Assembly (NCBI GenBank): GCA_031761405.1
Contig: JASEVX010000082.1
Coordinates: 250,501-314,500, forward strand
Reading direction: 5' to 3'
DNA length: 64,000 nucleotides
DNA from: Serripes groenlandicus
Taxonomy: Eukaryota; Mollusca; Bivalvia; Cardiida; Cardiidae
This document shows, in pieces, positions 11,001-20,193 of this stretch (positions are counted from its first letter, which is position 1; every line of letters begins with the position of its first letter). The notes beneath the pieces were generated by a model. It ran no database searches. It was not told where the DNA came from and saw only the letters and a program-made list of their open reading frames with translations. Both the position numbers and the translations under genes were made by a program.

Positions 11001-11875
11001 TTAATTGTAGATACATCTCTCTAATAATGTCTACCTGATCAAACCCGTCTGTAATAGTAATCATGTGTTATCTAAGATTCTTGTTTGAATCAATTCCACC
11101 ATCCCCGTTTTCTAGTCCAGTATCAAAATTACCACCTAACATTATTCGGAACATATTATATTTGATAGTTTTATAAGTTAAGCAACGTACATCGCGGTTA
11201 GTGCCTGGATGGGTGACCCGCGATGGCTTAACGTCGGTACACGTAACAAATGGTGGCAGCGGTGGGATTTCGGGTTGACATCACCATCTTCCCAGGCCCC
11301 CATTGATGATACATAGACTCCGCTATTGTGTACTACTTGTGTTCAGTTGTGTTACTTATGGTCGAAATAAGGAGAAAGAGGGAGAAATGAAACGGGAACG
11401 GGGTATAGGTCACCATTTGTAACGTGTACCGGCGTTAAGCCATCGCGGGTCACCCATCCAGGCATTAACCGCGTTGAACGTTGCTTAACTTTACGAACAG
11501 GTCAACCACTCTACCAACGTCGCTATAAAAGCCGGCTTCTACGAAAAGGAAATCACTAACTCGAAAAACTACTTTATATCCATTTGAAGGTCTGTACTTT
11601 CTGATTTTGTTTTTAAATCCTTTAACATTATATATGAAATCAGTTTAAAGATTTCTACGATTCACAATCCAAGGTGTTGTTATAAAAATGTTAAATAAAG
11701 AAAGTAAGCCTAAGACTCATTACCTTGCTAAGGAATGATTATTAAGTAAAGAAGGTTTTTACAACATGTTAAACTTACGAATATCATTAGATTTGTGTTT
11801 GTTTGAAAACATAAAATGCATAATTAACTTACCAACTAAATACATCAAAAACAAGATACCAACGGATTCACACAT
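4945..11875 (-). CDS. Six-exon gene: secreted or membrane-tethered cysteine-rich protein, 241 aa
   Basis: I built this gene from splice signals. Coding exons are 11833-11875, 9515-9668, 7728-7855, 7115-7223, 6299-6435 and 4945-5099, all on the minus strand. Every intron starts GT and ends AG. Codon phase is consistent across all five junctions, and the sum is 726 nt (242 codons with the stop). The product begins with a signal peptide (MCESVGILFLMYLV, likely cut after about residue 20). Mature cysteines are at about 21, 29, 65, 74, 82, 103, 116, 129, 133, 144, 153, 162 and 188. NQT (86) and NAS (211) are possible N-glycosylation sites. Residues 220-234 are hydrophobic and followed by KKMNLFY, suggesting a GPI-signal or single-pass anchor. 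Introns carry MITE, SINE-like and LTR-derived insertions. I do not recognise the domain. A paralogue lies at 48543-53213. The molecular role is unknown. Confidence 0.8.
5607..5890 (+). mobile_element. SINE-like dispersed repeat (TCATATCACGG family)
   Basis: It contains AAAGCCGTTTTCAACATTTG, TTCAGTCATATCACGGCGGC, TTTCCTGGTTTTCTCACACC and TTGGCCGAGCTGGGGTTC in order. The same order is seen at 45950-46165 and around 62785-63725. It lies in the last intron of Cys-rich gene 1. The block GGGGTTCAAACTTAC resembles a tRNA B box but the rest is not tRNA-like. Family assignment is open. Confidence 0.65.
6046..6250. mobile_element. TTAA-flanked MITE (CCCTTTCCC ends)
   Basis: Ends are CCCTTTCCCACATAC and TATATGAGAAAGGG in inverted orientation, with the inner blocks GCAGCAGACGAC and CACAATGTTTTCAAAA. 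The right flank is TTAA; the left is degraded (TTTA). It is inserted in intron 5 of Cys-rich gene 1. The TTAA target and CCC start fit a piggyBac-type non-autonomous element by inference. Confidence 0.75.
6299..6435 (-). CDS. Cys-rich gene 1, exon 5
   Basis: The acceptor AG precedes CTCTCTGGACAATATG, and the donor is AAAG/GTAAATATG. It encodes 45 full codons with LTCMGDVVYNQCG, a C-x8-C pair also present in exon 5 of the paralogue (DCFEVIVQEHCG). Phase is 2 in, 1 out. Confidence 0.8.
7115..7223 (-). CDS. Cys-rich gene 1, exon 4
   Basis: The acceptor is ATCTAACTCCAG and the donor is TGCGC/GTAAGTATTC. It encodes the RYSDCW motif, shared as RYASCW with the paralogue, and ends just after a Cys. 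Phase is 1 in, 2 out, matching both neighbours. Confidence 0.8.
7306..7371. repeat. 33-bp tandem duplication in intron 3
   Basis: TTTACTTACATCTAGGTTAA starts at 7306 and again at 7339, with both copies identical through AAATTCACCAC. It is a recent local duplication inside an intron and contains CTTAC, so each copy carries a potential minus-strand donor. Confidence 0.85.
7728..7855 (-). CDS. Cys-rich gene 1, exon 3
   Basis: The acceptor is ATATGTTTCCAG and the donor is GAGCAG/GTAAAATTAT. It encodes 42 full codons with cysteines at product positions 74, 82 and 103 and an NQT sequon. Its last Cys sits in FIC, as in the matching exon of the paralogue. Phase is 2 in, 1 out. Confidence 0.8.
8341..8530 (+). 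mobile_element. Diverged SINE-like repeat fragment
   Basis: It shows TTTTATGCCCCTTTCAACTC, TTATTCAGTTATATGAAGG, CAATACTACTGGGAG and GGGATCGAATTCG, a degraded version of the order seen at 5607-5890. It lies in intron 2 of Cys-rich gene 1. Confidence 0.4.
8750..9185. repeat. Dispersed GGTCA-rich repeat
   Basis: It holds repeated blocks such as TTTGACCAGGTGACC, TTTGACCTTTGACCC and GGGGGGTCACTGGAGGTCAA at irregular spacing. No open frame is conserved. It resembles the tandem AGGTCA-type array at 49.56-50.44 kb in composition but does not align simply with it. Confidence 0.5.
9515..9668 (-). CDS. Cys-rich gene 1, exon 2
   Basis: The acceptor is TTTTGTTTTATAG before CCGGGTCTTC, and the donor is TGCAC/GTAAGTATAT. 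It encodes the end of the signal peptide (AGSSLA) and the first mature residues with C-x7-C (CDTSSILQC). Phase is 1 in, 2 out. A damaged partial copy of this exon lies just upstream at about 9690-9775. Confidence 0.85.
9690..9775 (-). pseudogene. Relic duplicate of exon 2 of Cys-rich gene 1
   Basis: Read on the minus strand, it encodes LACDTSAMLKCQE, close to LACDTSSILQCQQ of the real exon 2, and shares CATTGGCTTGTGACACAAGT with it. Similarity stops after about 45 bases, and no good donor follows. It is best read as a partial exon duplication that has decayed. A minor alternative exon cannot be excluded without transcripts. Confidence 0.6.
11176..11220 (+). other. 5S rRNA-like segment, left copy
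   Basis: It contains counterparts of the 5S internal control region: an A-box-like AGTTAAGCAACGT, an intermediate element GGTTAGTGC and a C-box-like TGGATGGGTGACC, correctly ordered and spaced. The 5' and 3' thirds of a real 5S gene are absent. It is therefore not a functional 5S gene, but it could recruit TFIIIA/Pol III. Confidence 0.65.
11251..11268 (+). promoter_or_regulatory. Retroelement primer-binding site (tRNA-Leu type)
   Basis: TGGTGGCAGCGGTGGGAT complements the 3' end of animal tRNA-Leu including CCA. It sits two bases after an ACGTAACA end, as expected downstream of a 5' LTR. Confidence 0.6.
11447..11492 (-). other. 5S rRNA-like segment, right inverted copy
   Basis: Minus-strand copy with AAAGTTAAGCAACGT and TGGATGGGTGACC in the same spacing as the left copy. 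Unlike the left copy it extends upstream into GGTAGAGTGGTTGACC, which resembles a tRNA A box. Downstream it reads ACAAATGGTGACC rather than the tRNA-Leu site. Confidence 0.6.
11833..11875 (-). CDS. Cys-rich gene 1, exon 1 (start and signal peptide)
   Basis: ATG at 11873-11875 opens 14 codons, MCESVGILFLMYLV, followed by a strong donor G/GTAAGTTAATTA. The one leftover base completes Ala with exon 2, giving LVAGSSLA before the first mature Cys. The start is chosen because it gives a signal-peptide core and fits the phase. Confidence 0.75.
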
Positions 11876-12199
11876 CTCTAAAATCAGTTAAATTGTCACA
11901 GGAAAATATCACACACAACTCTACTGCAAACGCACGTCTGGTTTAATAATGTAGACACAGATTTCACCATAATACGAAACCTCTTATCATAGTTGGACCT
12001 CAAAATGTGTAAATTCGTAAACGTTTGCGAAGTAAAATATATACAGAAATGCCGAAAATGCCTACTTAATAGTGGTGACCGAAGGTATATATACAGTACA
12101 CATTCGGCCTGTTGTCAATGATAGTTTGAGGGGCACAATTTTGATTGATTTCATTTAAATCGATACAAGGATCCGTTATATTATCAGAAGTATGCAAGT

Positions 12200-12570
12200 A
12201 TTTGCTGTCATATGAAGTAAGGGGTAACAGCGCACCTTGTAAAAACACTCTCTGGGCAACCAATTGTGTTTTATCACGATGTCATGACGCATCCGTCTAC
12301 ACCCAACCGTTTCGCTTTGGTTATTTTCGCCTTTGCATATTTTTCAAACTTCCGGCTCTAACACATTCAAAACTGTAGGAGAAGATAGAAAAATGGTTTG
12401 CGTTTTGAAAAGTGGTTTCTTGCCAACTGCATAGCAACGGGTTGATCCTTAGCAACGAAACTCAAACGCGCACACCCTGCACCGATTCGGCACCTGTTCA
12501 CTAAGTTTCATCGGAATCGGTCCGTCGTTTTGGGCTGTGGAGCGTCGCTTTACACATATTTTGACACACA
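12200..12570 (+). mobile_element. Microsatellite-carrying dispersed element, copy 2
   Basis: It contains the CTCTGGGCAACCAA, AAACTTCCGGCTCTAAC, TGTAGGAGAAGATAGAAAAAT, GCATAGCAACGG and GTTTCATCGGAATCGG blocks in the order seen at 13.68-15.18 kb. At the microsatellite position it has only a short GACACACAGACAGACG. Confidence 0.7.
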
Positions 12571-12619
12571 GACAGACGTTAAAGCCTGACAATAAGGGAT
12601 ACCTAGCGAATCCCAATAA

Positions 12620-12690
12620 CTCATTTTGCCACAATGTTTTCAAAAGCTGTCTACTACGGAGGCGTCAGAAAGCGTGTGTTAGTTGATAAC
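12620..12690. mobile_element. MITE fragment (CCCTTTCCC family, one half)
   Basis: It shows TTTTGCCACAATGTTTTCAA, then a diverged GTCTACTACGGAGGCGTCAG. Only one arm remains and the terminus is lost. Confidence 0.6.
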
Positions 12691-13679
12691 TAACGCAAGT
12701 TTGACTACATTGTCAAATTCCATAGCTGTTTTATATCAACTGTTTTATTCAGAGACTTTCTCCATATTCTTCCGGGGTGAATATTCAGTCAGTTGGCGAA
12801 CAGACTCCACGGAGGCGCTGATCGAAAACTCTAGAAGGCTCGCTTTTGTGTAACGTGATGAATTGAACGTCAACTCAAAACGCAAATAGCTATCCTTGCT
12901 ATGTCCTAGTCTTTTGAATATATCGTCGCTTTAGTTTAATCTTATTTATTTGACATCGATAGCGAAACAAGCTTTCAGCTTTTATTCGACATCTTAATAA
13001 AGCAAAAAGAGAGAAAACTCAAAATTATAAAATAGATCGTTTTCTTGGTTTCTTTCTCGTGTCAATAATATAAAACAACACAAAAATCTTAGTTTGGGGT
13101 TCTAGTGTCAGTGGCTCCAGATACCCAACTGTCGAAAAAAAAAATCCAATTTTAAGAAAAGAAGTGTTATTTGTGTATTTGGGGCATTAAAATATGATAA
13201 CTGACATATTACATACCCCTATAATCGGTGAGATTTTCTTGTTTTCGATACTTTTTCCATCGCAAATTCTACCCTGTCAGTAACGGGGTAAGTATTTTTA
13301 AATAGGAAACCCCTTCATCGGGACAATTGAAAACGACTCAAGTTCACTTTATTAATAAAAAACCATACAGTTTCTACCCTGGTTTTACTTGGATAACATA
13401 AAGAATAACATTTAGGGCGAATACTATTTTTTTTTTTTTTTAGCATTTAAACATTTAAAAGTATTATCTAGAGGCGATTGGCAGGTTAATCCAGAGTTAG
13501 GACTAATAACTTCACCGTGGGAGGTAAAGAATCCAGATTCACTTGGCCTCGAGCCAATAACTTCACTGTGGTAGGTAACATCATTACTAGATTATAAAGT
13601 TATTTGTTACGGAATGTGTTGTATGAATCATTTAACACCATGAGCGAGGTACATGGTCTTCAAAATTACTTTTGCGTGT

Positions 13680-14260
<581 letters not shown>

Positions 14261-14274
14261 TAAAACACGACTGT

Positions 14275-15180
14275 AAAAAGACCCTATCTTTGAAAGGCTA
14301 CCATTTGGAAACAAATGCCTAAATCAAAAATCGTTACAGATACGTTTTTTTCTAAATATCTCGAAGTACCTATAACTGAGGTTTAAGCTATCCCCATTTA
14401 AAACTGTAGGAGAAGATAAAAAAATGGTTTGAGTTCTTAAAACGTGTTTTTTGCTAGCTGCATAGCAACGGCTATCTTTGAAAGGCTATCATTTGAAAAT
14501 AAAGGCCTAAATCAAAAATCGTAACGAATAACTTTCAGCTCTTCACATTAAAAACTGAAGGAGAAGATAGGAAAATGGTTTGGGTTCTGAAAACACATTT
14601 TTTTTGTTCTCTGCATAGCAATGGCTATCTTTGAAAGGCTATCATTTGAAAACAAAGGCCTAAATAAATATAACCGAACTTTCAGCTCTCCTCATTCAAA
14701 ACTATAGGAGAAGATAGAAAAATTATTTGGGTTCTTAAAATCCGTGTTTGTGCTAGCTGCATAGCAACGGCTATATTTGAAAGGCTAGCATTTAGAAACA
14801 AAAGCCTAAATAAAAAAAAATCGTAACAGATACGTTTTGTCTAAATATCTGGAAGTATCTATAATCGAAGTTTCAGCTTTCCACATTCAAAACTGTAGAA
14901 GAAGATAGAAAAATGGGTTTTGGTCTTAAAAGGCGTTATTTTGCTAGCTGCATAGCAACGGTTGTGTCCTTAACAACGAAACTTAAACGCGCACACCCTG
15001 ATCGCATTTGGCACCTGTTCATTAAGTTTCATTGGAATCGGCTGGTCAGTATGGGCTGTGGAGCTGTGCTTTACAAATATTTGGACAGACAAGCCGGTAG
15101 GCGACGTGGGATCCGCCTTTGCGTATATATTTGAAGAACTAGCGTGATAGGGTCACTATTGTGGTGACTTGGTGAGTACT
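14275..15180 (+). mobile_element. Dispersed element copy 4 with internal tandem repeats
   Basis: A block containing TCTTTGAAAGGCTA, AATCGTAAC, GTAGGAGAAGATAGAAAAAT and CTGCATAGCAACGG is repeated about four times with 146-186 bp spacing (14296, 14482, 14636, 14782). The common end follows: GTTTCATTGGAATCGG and ATTTGGACAGACAAGCCGGT. There is no microsatellite here; the junction goes straight to AGCCGGTAGGCGACGTGGG, as in copy 1. Confidence 0.75.
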
Positions 15181-16145
15181 GGTAAATTTCTTGTGTGAAA
15201 ATTAAGTGTGGCATTCGAACAAATGTGATATTTGTTTGCAAAAATGCACTCGATATTAAAGAAAAACGCAATAATTGACACTTAGTTGATAAACGTGTAG
15301 ATCTGGCAGGCGAAATTTCAAAGCAAAGTTTTAGTTACCGATTCGCTTTCAATGTATCGAGAAAGCAGGAAACCAGCCAGTGAATGTGCTTGATTATGTA
15401 TTTCGGGCATAATCTTGCATGTTTTAAATTTGTGTTATCCCTAAGTGTGTAAATAATCTATGATTTGAGATACATATTAGACAAACCAAGGAACAAACTA
15501 AATAATCTAGGAGTTAATGATTACTTTTCCGCGCTAGATTATCGCGCACCTGTGCTGAAGTTCTCTCATAGCAACAAAGGAACATTTTTATTTTTCTGGT
15601 CACTTGTTTCATAAAATAAATCTGATTGCACTTGATTCAGTTGTCATAATTTGTATTTTAAGTGGAATTACGTTTTATTCAGACACTGGACTATAATTCT
15701 AAGCCTTTGTGGCTTTATATTGTTATATAATGACATTCACAACATTTCGAGTTGGACTGAAGACAGTTCCTTGACAACAAAGCCTTCGTCGCTGCGGACT
15801 ACTTAGATAAACAATAAATGTTCTTGTTTAATGTATCTACGCCAATCATTTATAAGAAATGTCTTAAAGATATGAGATGATGAATAACCATAACAATTGT
15901 ACGAATGCATCAACAAAAATATTTCAATTTTCGAATTGTATCCAATCGGAGCGTAGGCTGCGGGCCTGAACATCGCCCTTGAAATGACATCCGGAAAAAA
16001 GGCCATACTGAATTTGATAGACCATTGAATTCTGATATATATATTATTCTTGACATAAGATGTTATCTCATAACGAACTAATGCGAGCCAATTGCTCTGC
16101 AATCGGCCTCGCTTTGCTCGATATTATTAGAGACCTAAATATATA
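15181..16145. other. No supported feature
   Basis: AT-rich unique-looking DNA. Several short open frames exist but I see no splice signals, hydrophobic leaders or shared repeats that would support them. Confidence 0.5.
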
Positions 16146-16149
16146 TGTG

Positions 16150-16745
16150 TCTCTGGTATTATTAAACATTTGTGTATTGATTCCCCGAGAATTATAGCTG
16201 AAGTACACGGATTTTTACATTTCCGATATTTTTATTACAAAACGGGTTGAGTCCGAAAAAAAAGGTATTACAAAACGGGTTCTTGATATTCAAGCATGTA
16301 TTAGGCATTTTTTTTTAACTAACTACTAACTACTAACATTCTGAAATAAGACTGTTTAACATTTGTACATGGGTTTCTTGTAATTTTAAGTTGAACATTT
16401 CAGTTAAATTGACTTTTGAAATTGTTATTGAGTCTGAAAAGGTTCTTGATATTCATGTATGTTTCACGTGCGATCTCATTACCATCCTTCTTCAATAAGT
16501 ATTATTCAACAATTGTGTATTGATTCCTTTTAAATTATAATTGAAAGAAACAGATTGTTACATATCCGTTATCTTTTATAACAAAACGGGTCGAGTCTTG
16601 CTATTATTGTATGTATCATGCACATTTTTCTGTTAACCTTCTGAAATAGATCTTACTAATATTTGTACATAAGTTTCTTTTAATTTTAAGTTGAAATATA
16701 CAGTTTAAATCAACTTGCAAATTGTTATTAGAAAACGGGTTGCTA
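16150..16745. repeat. Degenerate duplicated repeat (two ~300-bp units)
   Basis: Blocks recur in order in both units: TTGTGTATTGATTCC (16170, 16513), ACAAAACGGGT, CTGAAATA followed by ATTTGTACAT, and TTTTAAGTTGAA. Offsets vary from 300 to 343 bp, showing indels. It is noncoding. Confidence 0.65.
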
Positions 16746-17274
16746 AACCGCACCACTACACAAAATGCAATTATTTGCCTTACTACAAAGACATTAAGGA
16801 ATCCGCCTTCTCCTTTCATTTAATTTAGATTTGCTAAACATGTTCTTCTTTTAGTATAACATTAGAATATTGAGTGTAGCTTAAATGGCACCATCTGAAG
16901 AAAATTTAACATCTATCAAAGTAAAAGAGTAATTGATTGTTTTAAAAAGTCATCTTCTGCAAAGGCATTAAAAGTCATTTATATTAGAGAAATGGTTAAT
17001 TGCTTTAGATAGACATAAACATCAATTTTGAGCTTTAACTTAAAGGAATATTTTAGAGTCATATTCTTCAACAACATCTTAGAAACAAAGGTGAAATATC
17101 CTAAGTAGGGCTTTTCATGCAAAAGGTTGAAAACAAATGACAATAGGAGAAAATACCATTATGTATGAAATATTCTCAATTACTCTGTACTGCATACTAC
17201 TACAATCTATATATCTACATTATTTATGACAATGACATTTGAACAAGTAAATAACTTTGTCAGATCAAGTTGCT

Positions 17275-17425
17275 TAACACTTTTCCACATATGGACGCTT
17301 CCTGACGCGTCTGCATTATTGTGGTAAAACGAAAAAAGTGTTCATTATGAGCTATTTCTCCTTTTACCACAATATTTTCAACTTAATTTACAGTTCTTTC
17401 ATATAAGTTTTCAATTGATGTTCAT
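17275..17425. mobile_element. Decayed MITE (CCCTTTCCC family)
   Basis: It has CACTTTTCCACATATGGACG, CTGACGCGTCTGCA and CTCCTTTTACCACAATATTTT in family order, but both ends are diverged. Confidence 0.6.
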
Positions 17426-17796
17426 AAGAATATGGTTTAATAATATAATCAATCACCAAAGCAGTCGTTCTCTAGTTATTTGGATGTCGTTAGTAGGCTG
17501 ATCGTGACATTTTCCTGTATGTCCCTTGTCCATTTCTTCACAATGAAGAAGGCCGGTGAAAAAAGATATTGTTATATTATGGGACAAACAAAAATCCTTT
17601 ACAGATGGTGTCTTTTACAATCTGGTCTTTCATGCAAGAGACATTCTACACATCTTGACAAATCTGTACCCGATGACTTGAAGATATGATTTGAAAAGCA
17701 ATTGCTCCTTAAGATATGTCGATACCGGAGGAGGCTGTTTGTTTCGGTGTAAGATCTTTATCTTGCAAGCAATTGTTCTGTTTTGTAATGTTTTAA

Positions 17797-18036
17797 CCCT
17801 TTCCCATATACAACAATTCTGCAGCAGAGAACTTTGAAACGTTTATAATTGGGAATGCGTTAACCCTTTTCCCAACTGCAGGTAAATTTTGACACATCTG
17901 CAGAAGATGACAATGTTATTTACTTAATATTTAAACAGCCATTTATGGAGATTTTTCATGATGAGCAATTTGTTCATTTACCACAATATTTTCAACTCTA
18001 TAGACACCTCAGTTGTGGACAGTATAATGGAAAGGG
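17797..18036. mobile_element. Two adjoining MITEs sharing a TTAA
   Basis: TTAA at 17793-17796 precedes CCCTTTCCCATATAC. A shortened element ends at 17859, TTAA (17860-17863) follows, and a second CCCTTTTCCC begins at once and runs to about 18036 (GGAAAGGG). Inner blocks are GACACATCTGCAGAAGATGAC and TTTACCACAATATTTTCAAC. Confidence 0.65.
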
Positions 18037-18199
18037 AGAAACAGCACCTGCCTGCCAAGGACATAAACACATCCTGTAACCCAATCTCTATGATATTGCA
18101 TAGATGTAATACGGCCGACTTTTCACGGAGTTAAACACATATGAGCTGTGTCTAGCGATTTTGGCTCGTAGTGCTAAGTCTCACCAGTGACTTCACTTT

Positions 18200-18405
18200 T
18201 GGCCAAAATGTTACATAGACATACAACAAATTTGTAGCTGAATACTTTGAACACATGTGGCGAACAAATTGGAAAGTCTCTTTCTATAAACGATTAGTTT
18301 TAGAATACAGTTGATATCAATGTGGCAAATAGTAATTTCTCCTTTTGACAAAACGCTTTCAAAGTCTTTTGCTGCAGAGGCTTCAAATTATGCCAAAGAT
18401 TTAAT
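18200..18405. mobile_element. Decayed MITE (CCCTTTCCC family)
   Basis: GACATACAACAAATTTGTAG, TTTCTCCTTTTGACAAAACG and TCTTTTGCTGCAGAGGC are recognisable family blocks. The termini are lost. Confidence 0.5.
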
Positions 18406-18892
18406 TAATATTACTTTTGATAACAAAAACTAGAAGCCTAGACCCAATAGCTGTACGCCAATGTGATCTGAAAGGATTCCACGTCGGAATGTCAATAAGG
18501 CCCCAAGCCGATTGACGCGGTTCATAATGAAGTAGAAATAGACTGCGTGTGCCTAGGCACGAGAAAATAAATTATAAATTATAATTATGACTATGACTTT
18601 CGGTATGTTTGATAATCAGGATCAACCTTAGAAACGTCTTATAAAGTTAGCGTAAAGTCCGTCGATTGTCTGTTTCGACCGTAAACTGTCTGATCGAACT
18701 GTGCGTCTACATAGGCTGATCTGAAACTTTTTTGGGGATTGATGCGGTTTCGTCAGGAGGCCCCGTCGTAATGTCTTTATGGTGGTGCGCATTATATGCA
18801 CCTTAAAATAGTTTTGCGTATTAAACCTTTATCATAATTTGTATTAACTGATGTTGTCTTCATAGAAAACCTAAATTTAGAAAAAGTCGTAT

Positions 18893-19028
18893 CCGAAACA
18901 TGAGAATGACACTGAAATATGAACGGTTTGGTCATACCGTGCGCCTTTGTTGAGCACCGAGATTTTTTCGATGGGTTGGCTTTGGAGGCGTATAACACCT
19001 GTATCATTATTCGAAACATGAGAATGAC
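18893..19028. repeat. Direct 17-bp repeats flanking ~100 bp
   Basis: CGAAACATGAGAATGAC occurs at about 18894 and again at about 19012 in the same orientation. The DNA between has no other copy here. Confidence 0.6.
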
Positions 19029-19154
19029 AAATGTGAAATGACATACACAGATATTCATTTTTCTTAAAAGCAAGTCTTTATACAGTTTTCATTTGTTTCT
19101 AGGTAAATATGTACGTACTTCTCGTCTTACGTATTACATAGTGCTGATTTGACT

Positions 19155-20193
19155 CCAAGCATAGTTTGGGGATATATTGTTTTTACTCCGTTTCTTATTA
19201 TTATTTTTATATCCCCAACAACAAAGTTGGGGGATATGTTGTTTTTGCACCGTTTCTTCTTATTATATCCCCAACAACAAAGTTGGGGGATATGATGTTT
19301 TTGCACCGTTTCTTATTATTATATCCCCAACAACAAAGTTGTGGGATATGTTGTTTTTGCCCTGTTTCTTATTATATCCCCAACAACAAAGTTGGGGGAT
19401 ATGTTGTTTTTGCACCGTTTCTTATTATATCCCCAAAACATAGTTTGGGGATATATTGTTTTTACTCTGTTTCTTATTATTATATCCCCAACAACAAAGT
19501 TGGGGGATATGTTGTTTTTGCACCGTTTCTTATTATTATATCCCCAACAACAAAGTTGGGGGATATATTGTTTTTGCACCATTTCTTATTATTATATCCC
19601 CAACAACAAAGTTGGGGGATATGTTGTTTTTGCACCGTTTCTTATTATTATATCCCCAACAACAAAGTTGGGGTATATGTTGATTTTGCACCGTTTCTTA
19701 TTGTTATTATATCCCAATAACATAGTTTGGGGATATATTGTTTTTACTCTGTTTCTTATTATATCCCAAAACATAGTTTGGGGATATATTGTTTTTACTC
19801 CGTTTCTCATTATATCCCCAAAACATAGTTTGGGGATATATTGTTTTTACTCCGTTTCTTATTATATCCCCAAAACATAGTTTGGGGATATATTGATTTT
19901 ACTCTGTTTCTTATTATTATTATATCCCCAAAACAAAGTTTGAGGATATATTGTTTTTACTCCGTTTCTTATTATATCCCCAAAACATAGTTTGGGGATA
20001 TATTGTTTTTACTCCGTTTCTTATTATTATATCCCCAACAACAAAGTTGGGGGATATGTTGTTTTTGCATCGTTTCTTATTATTATATCCCCAACAACAA
20101 AGTTGGGGTATATATTGTTTTTGCACCGTTTCTTATTATATCACCAACAACAAAGTTGGGGGATATATTGTTTTTGCACCGTTTCTTATTATT
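19155..20193 (+). repeat. Tandem array of ~19 Helitron 5'-terminal hairpin units
   Basis: Units of about 52-57 bp begin TATCCCCAAC or TATCCCCAAA, fold back with GTTGGGGGATA or TTTGGGGATA, and end TTGTTTTTGCACCG or TTGTTTTTACTCCG plus TTTCTTATTATT. Two variants intermingle, and in each the two hairpin arms match each other. ATATCCCCAAC is the exact reverse complement of GTTGGGGATAT near the 3' end of the element bodies at 25542 and about 27150, so each unit looks like a 5' terminus without a body. Long open frames here arise from the repeat period and run in several frames at once; they are not genes. Confidence 0.8.

Larger units (their letters stand above)
11174..11492. mobile_element. Inverted pair of 5S-like LTR ends in intron 1
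   Basis: Two ~75-bp copies in opposite orientation (about 11174-11248 plus, 11417-11492 minus) share AGTTAAGCAACG, GCGGTTA, TGCCTGGATGGGTGACCC and GCGATGGCTTAACG, and end at GGTACACGT(A/T)ACAAATGGTG. The core matches the internal promoter of 5S rRNA. The left copy runs into a tRNA-Leu-complementary primer-binding site, so the unit looks like the 3' part of an LTR carrying a 5S-derived segment. The intervening ~165 bp has no open frame. It lies inside intron 1 of Cys-rich gene 1. Confidence 0.6.

Noticed and set aside
11176..11492. Functional 5S rRNA genes
   Set aside because: Only the internal promoter core is present; the outer thirds and terminator are missing, and both copies sit in LTR-like context.
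15803..16102. 99-codon minus-strand frame
   Set aside because: No recognisable motif, splice context or similarity to the Cys-rich family; expected by chance in DNA of this length.
19166..19880. Long open frames through the hairpin array (about 180 codons, repeated IPNNKVGG-like peptides)
   Set aside because: They run in several frames and on both strands because the units are repetitive and stop-poor; the DNA-level hairpin is the conserved feature.
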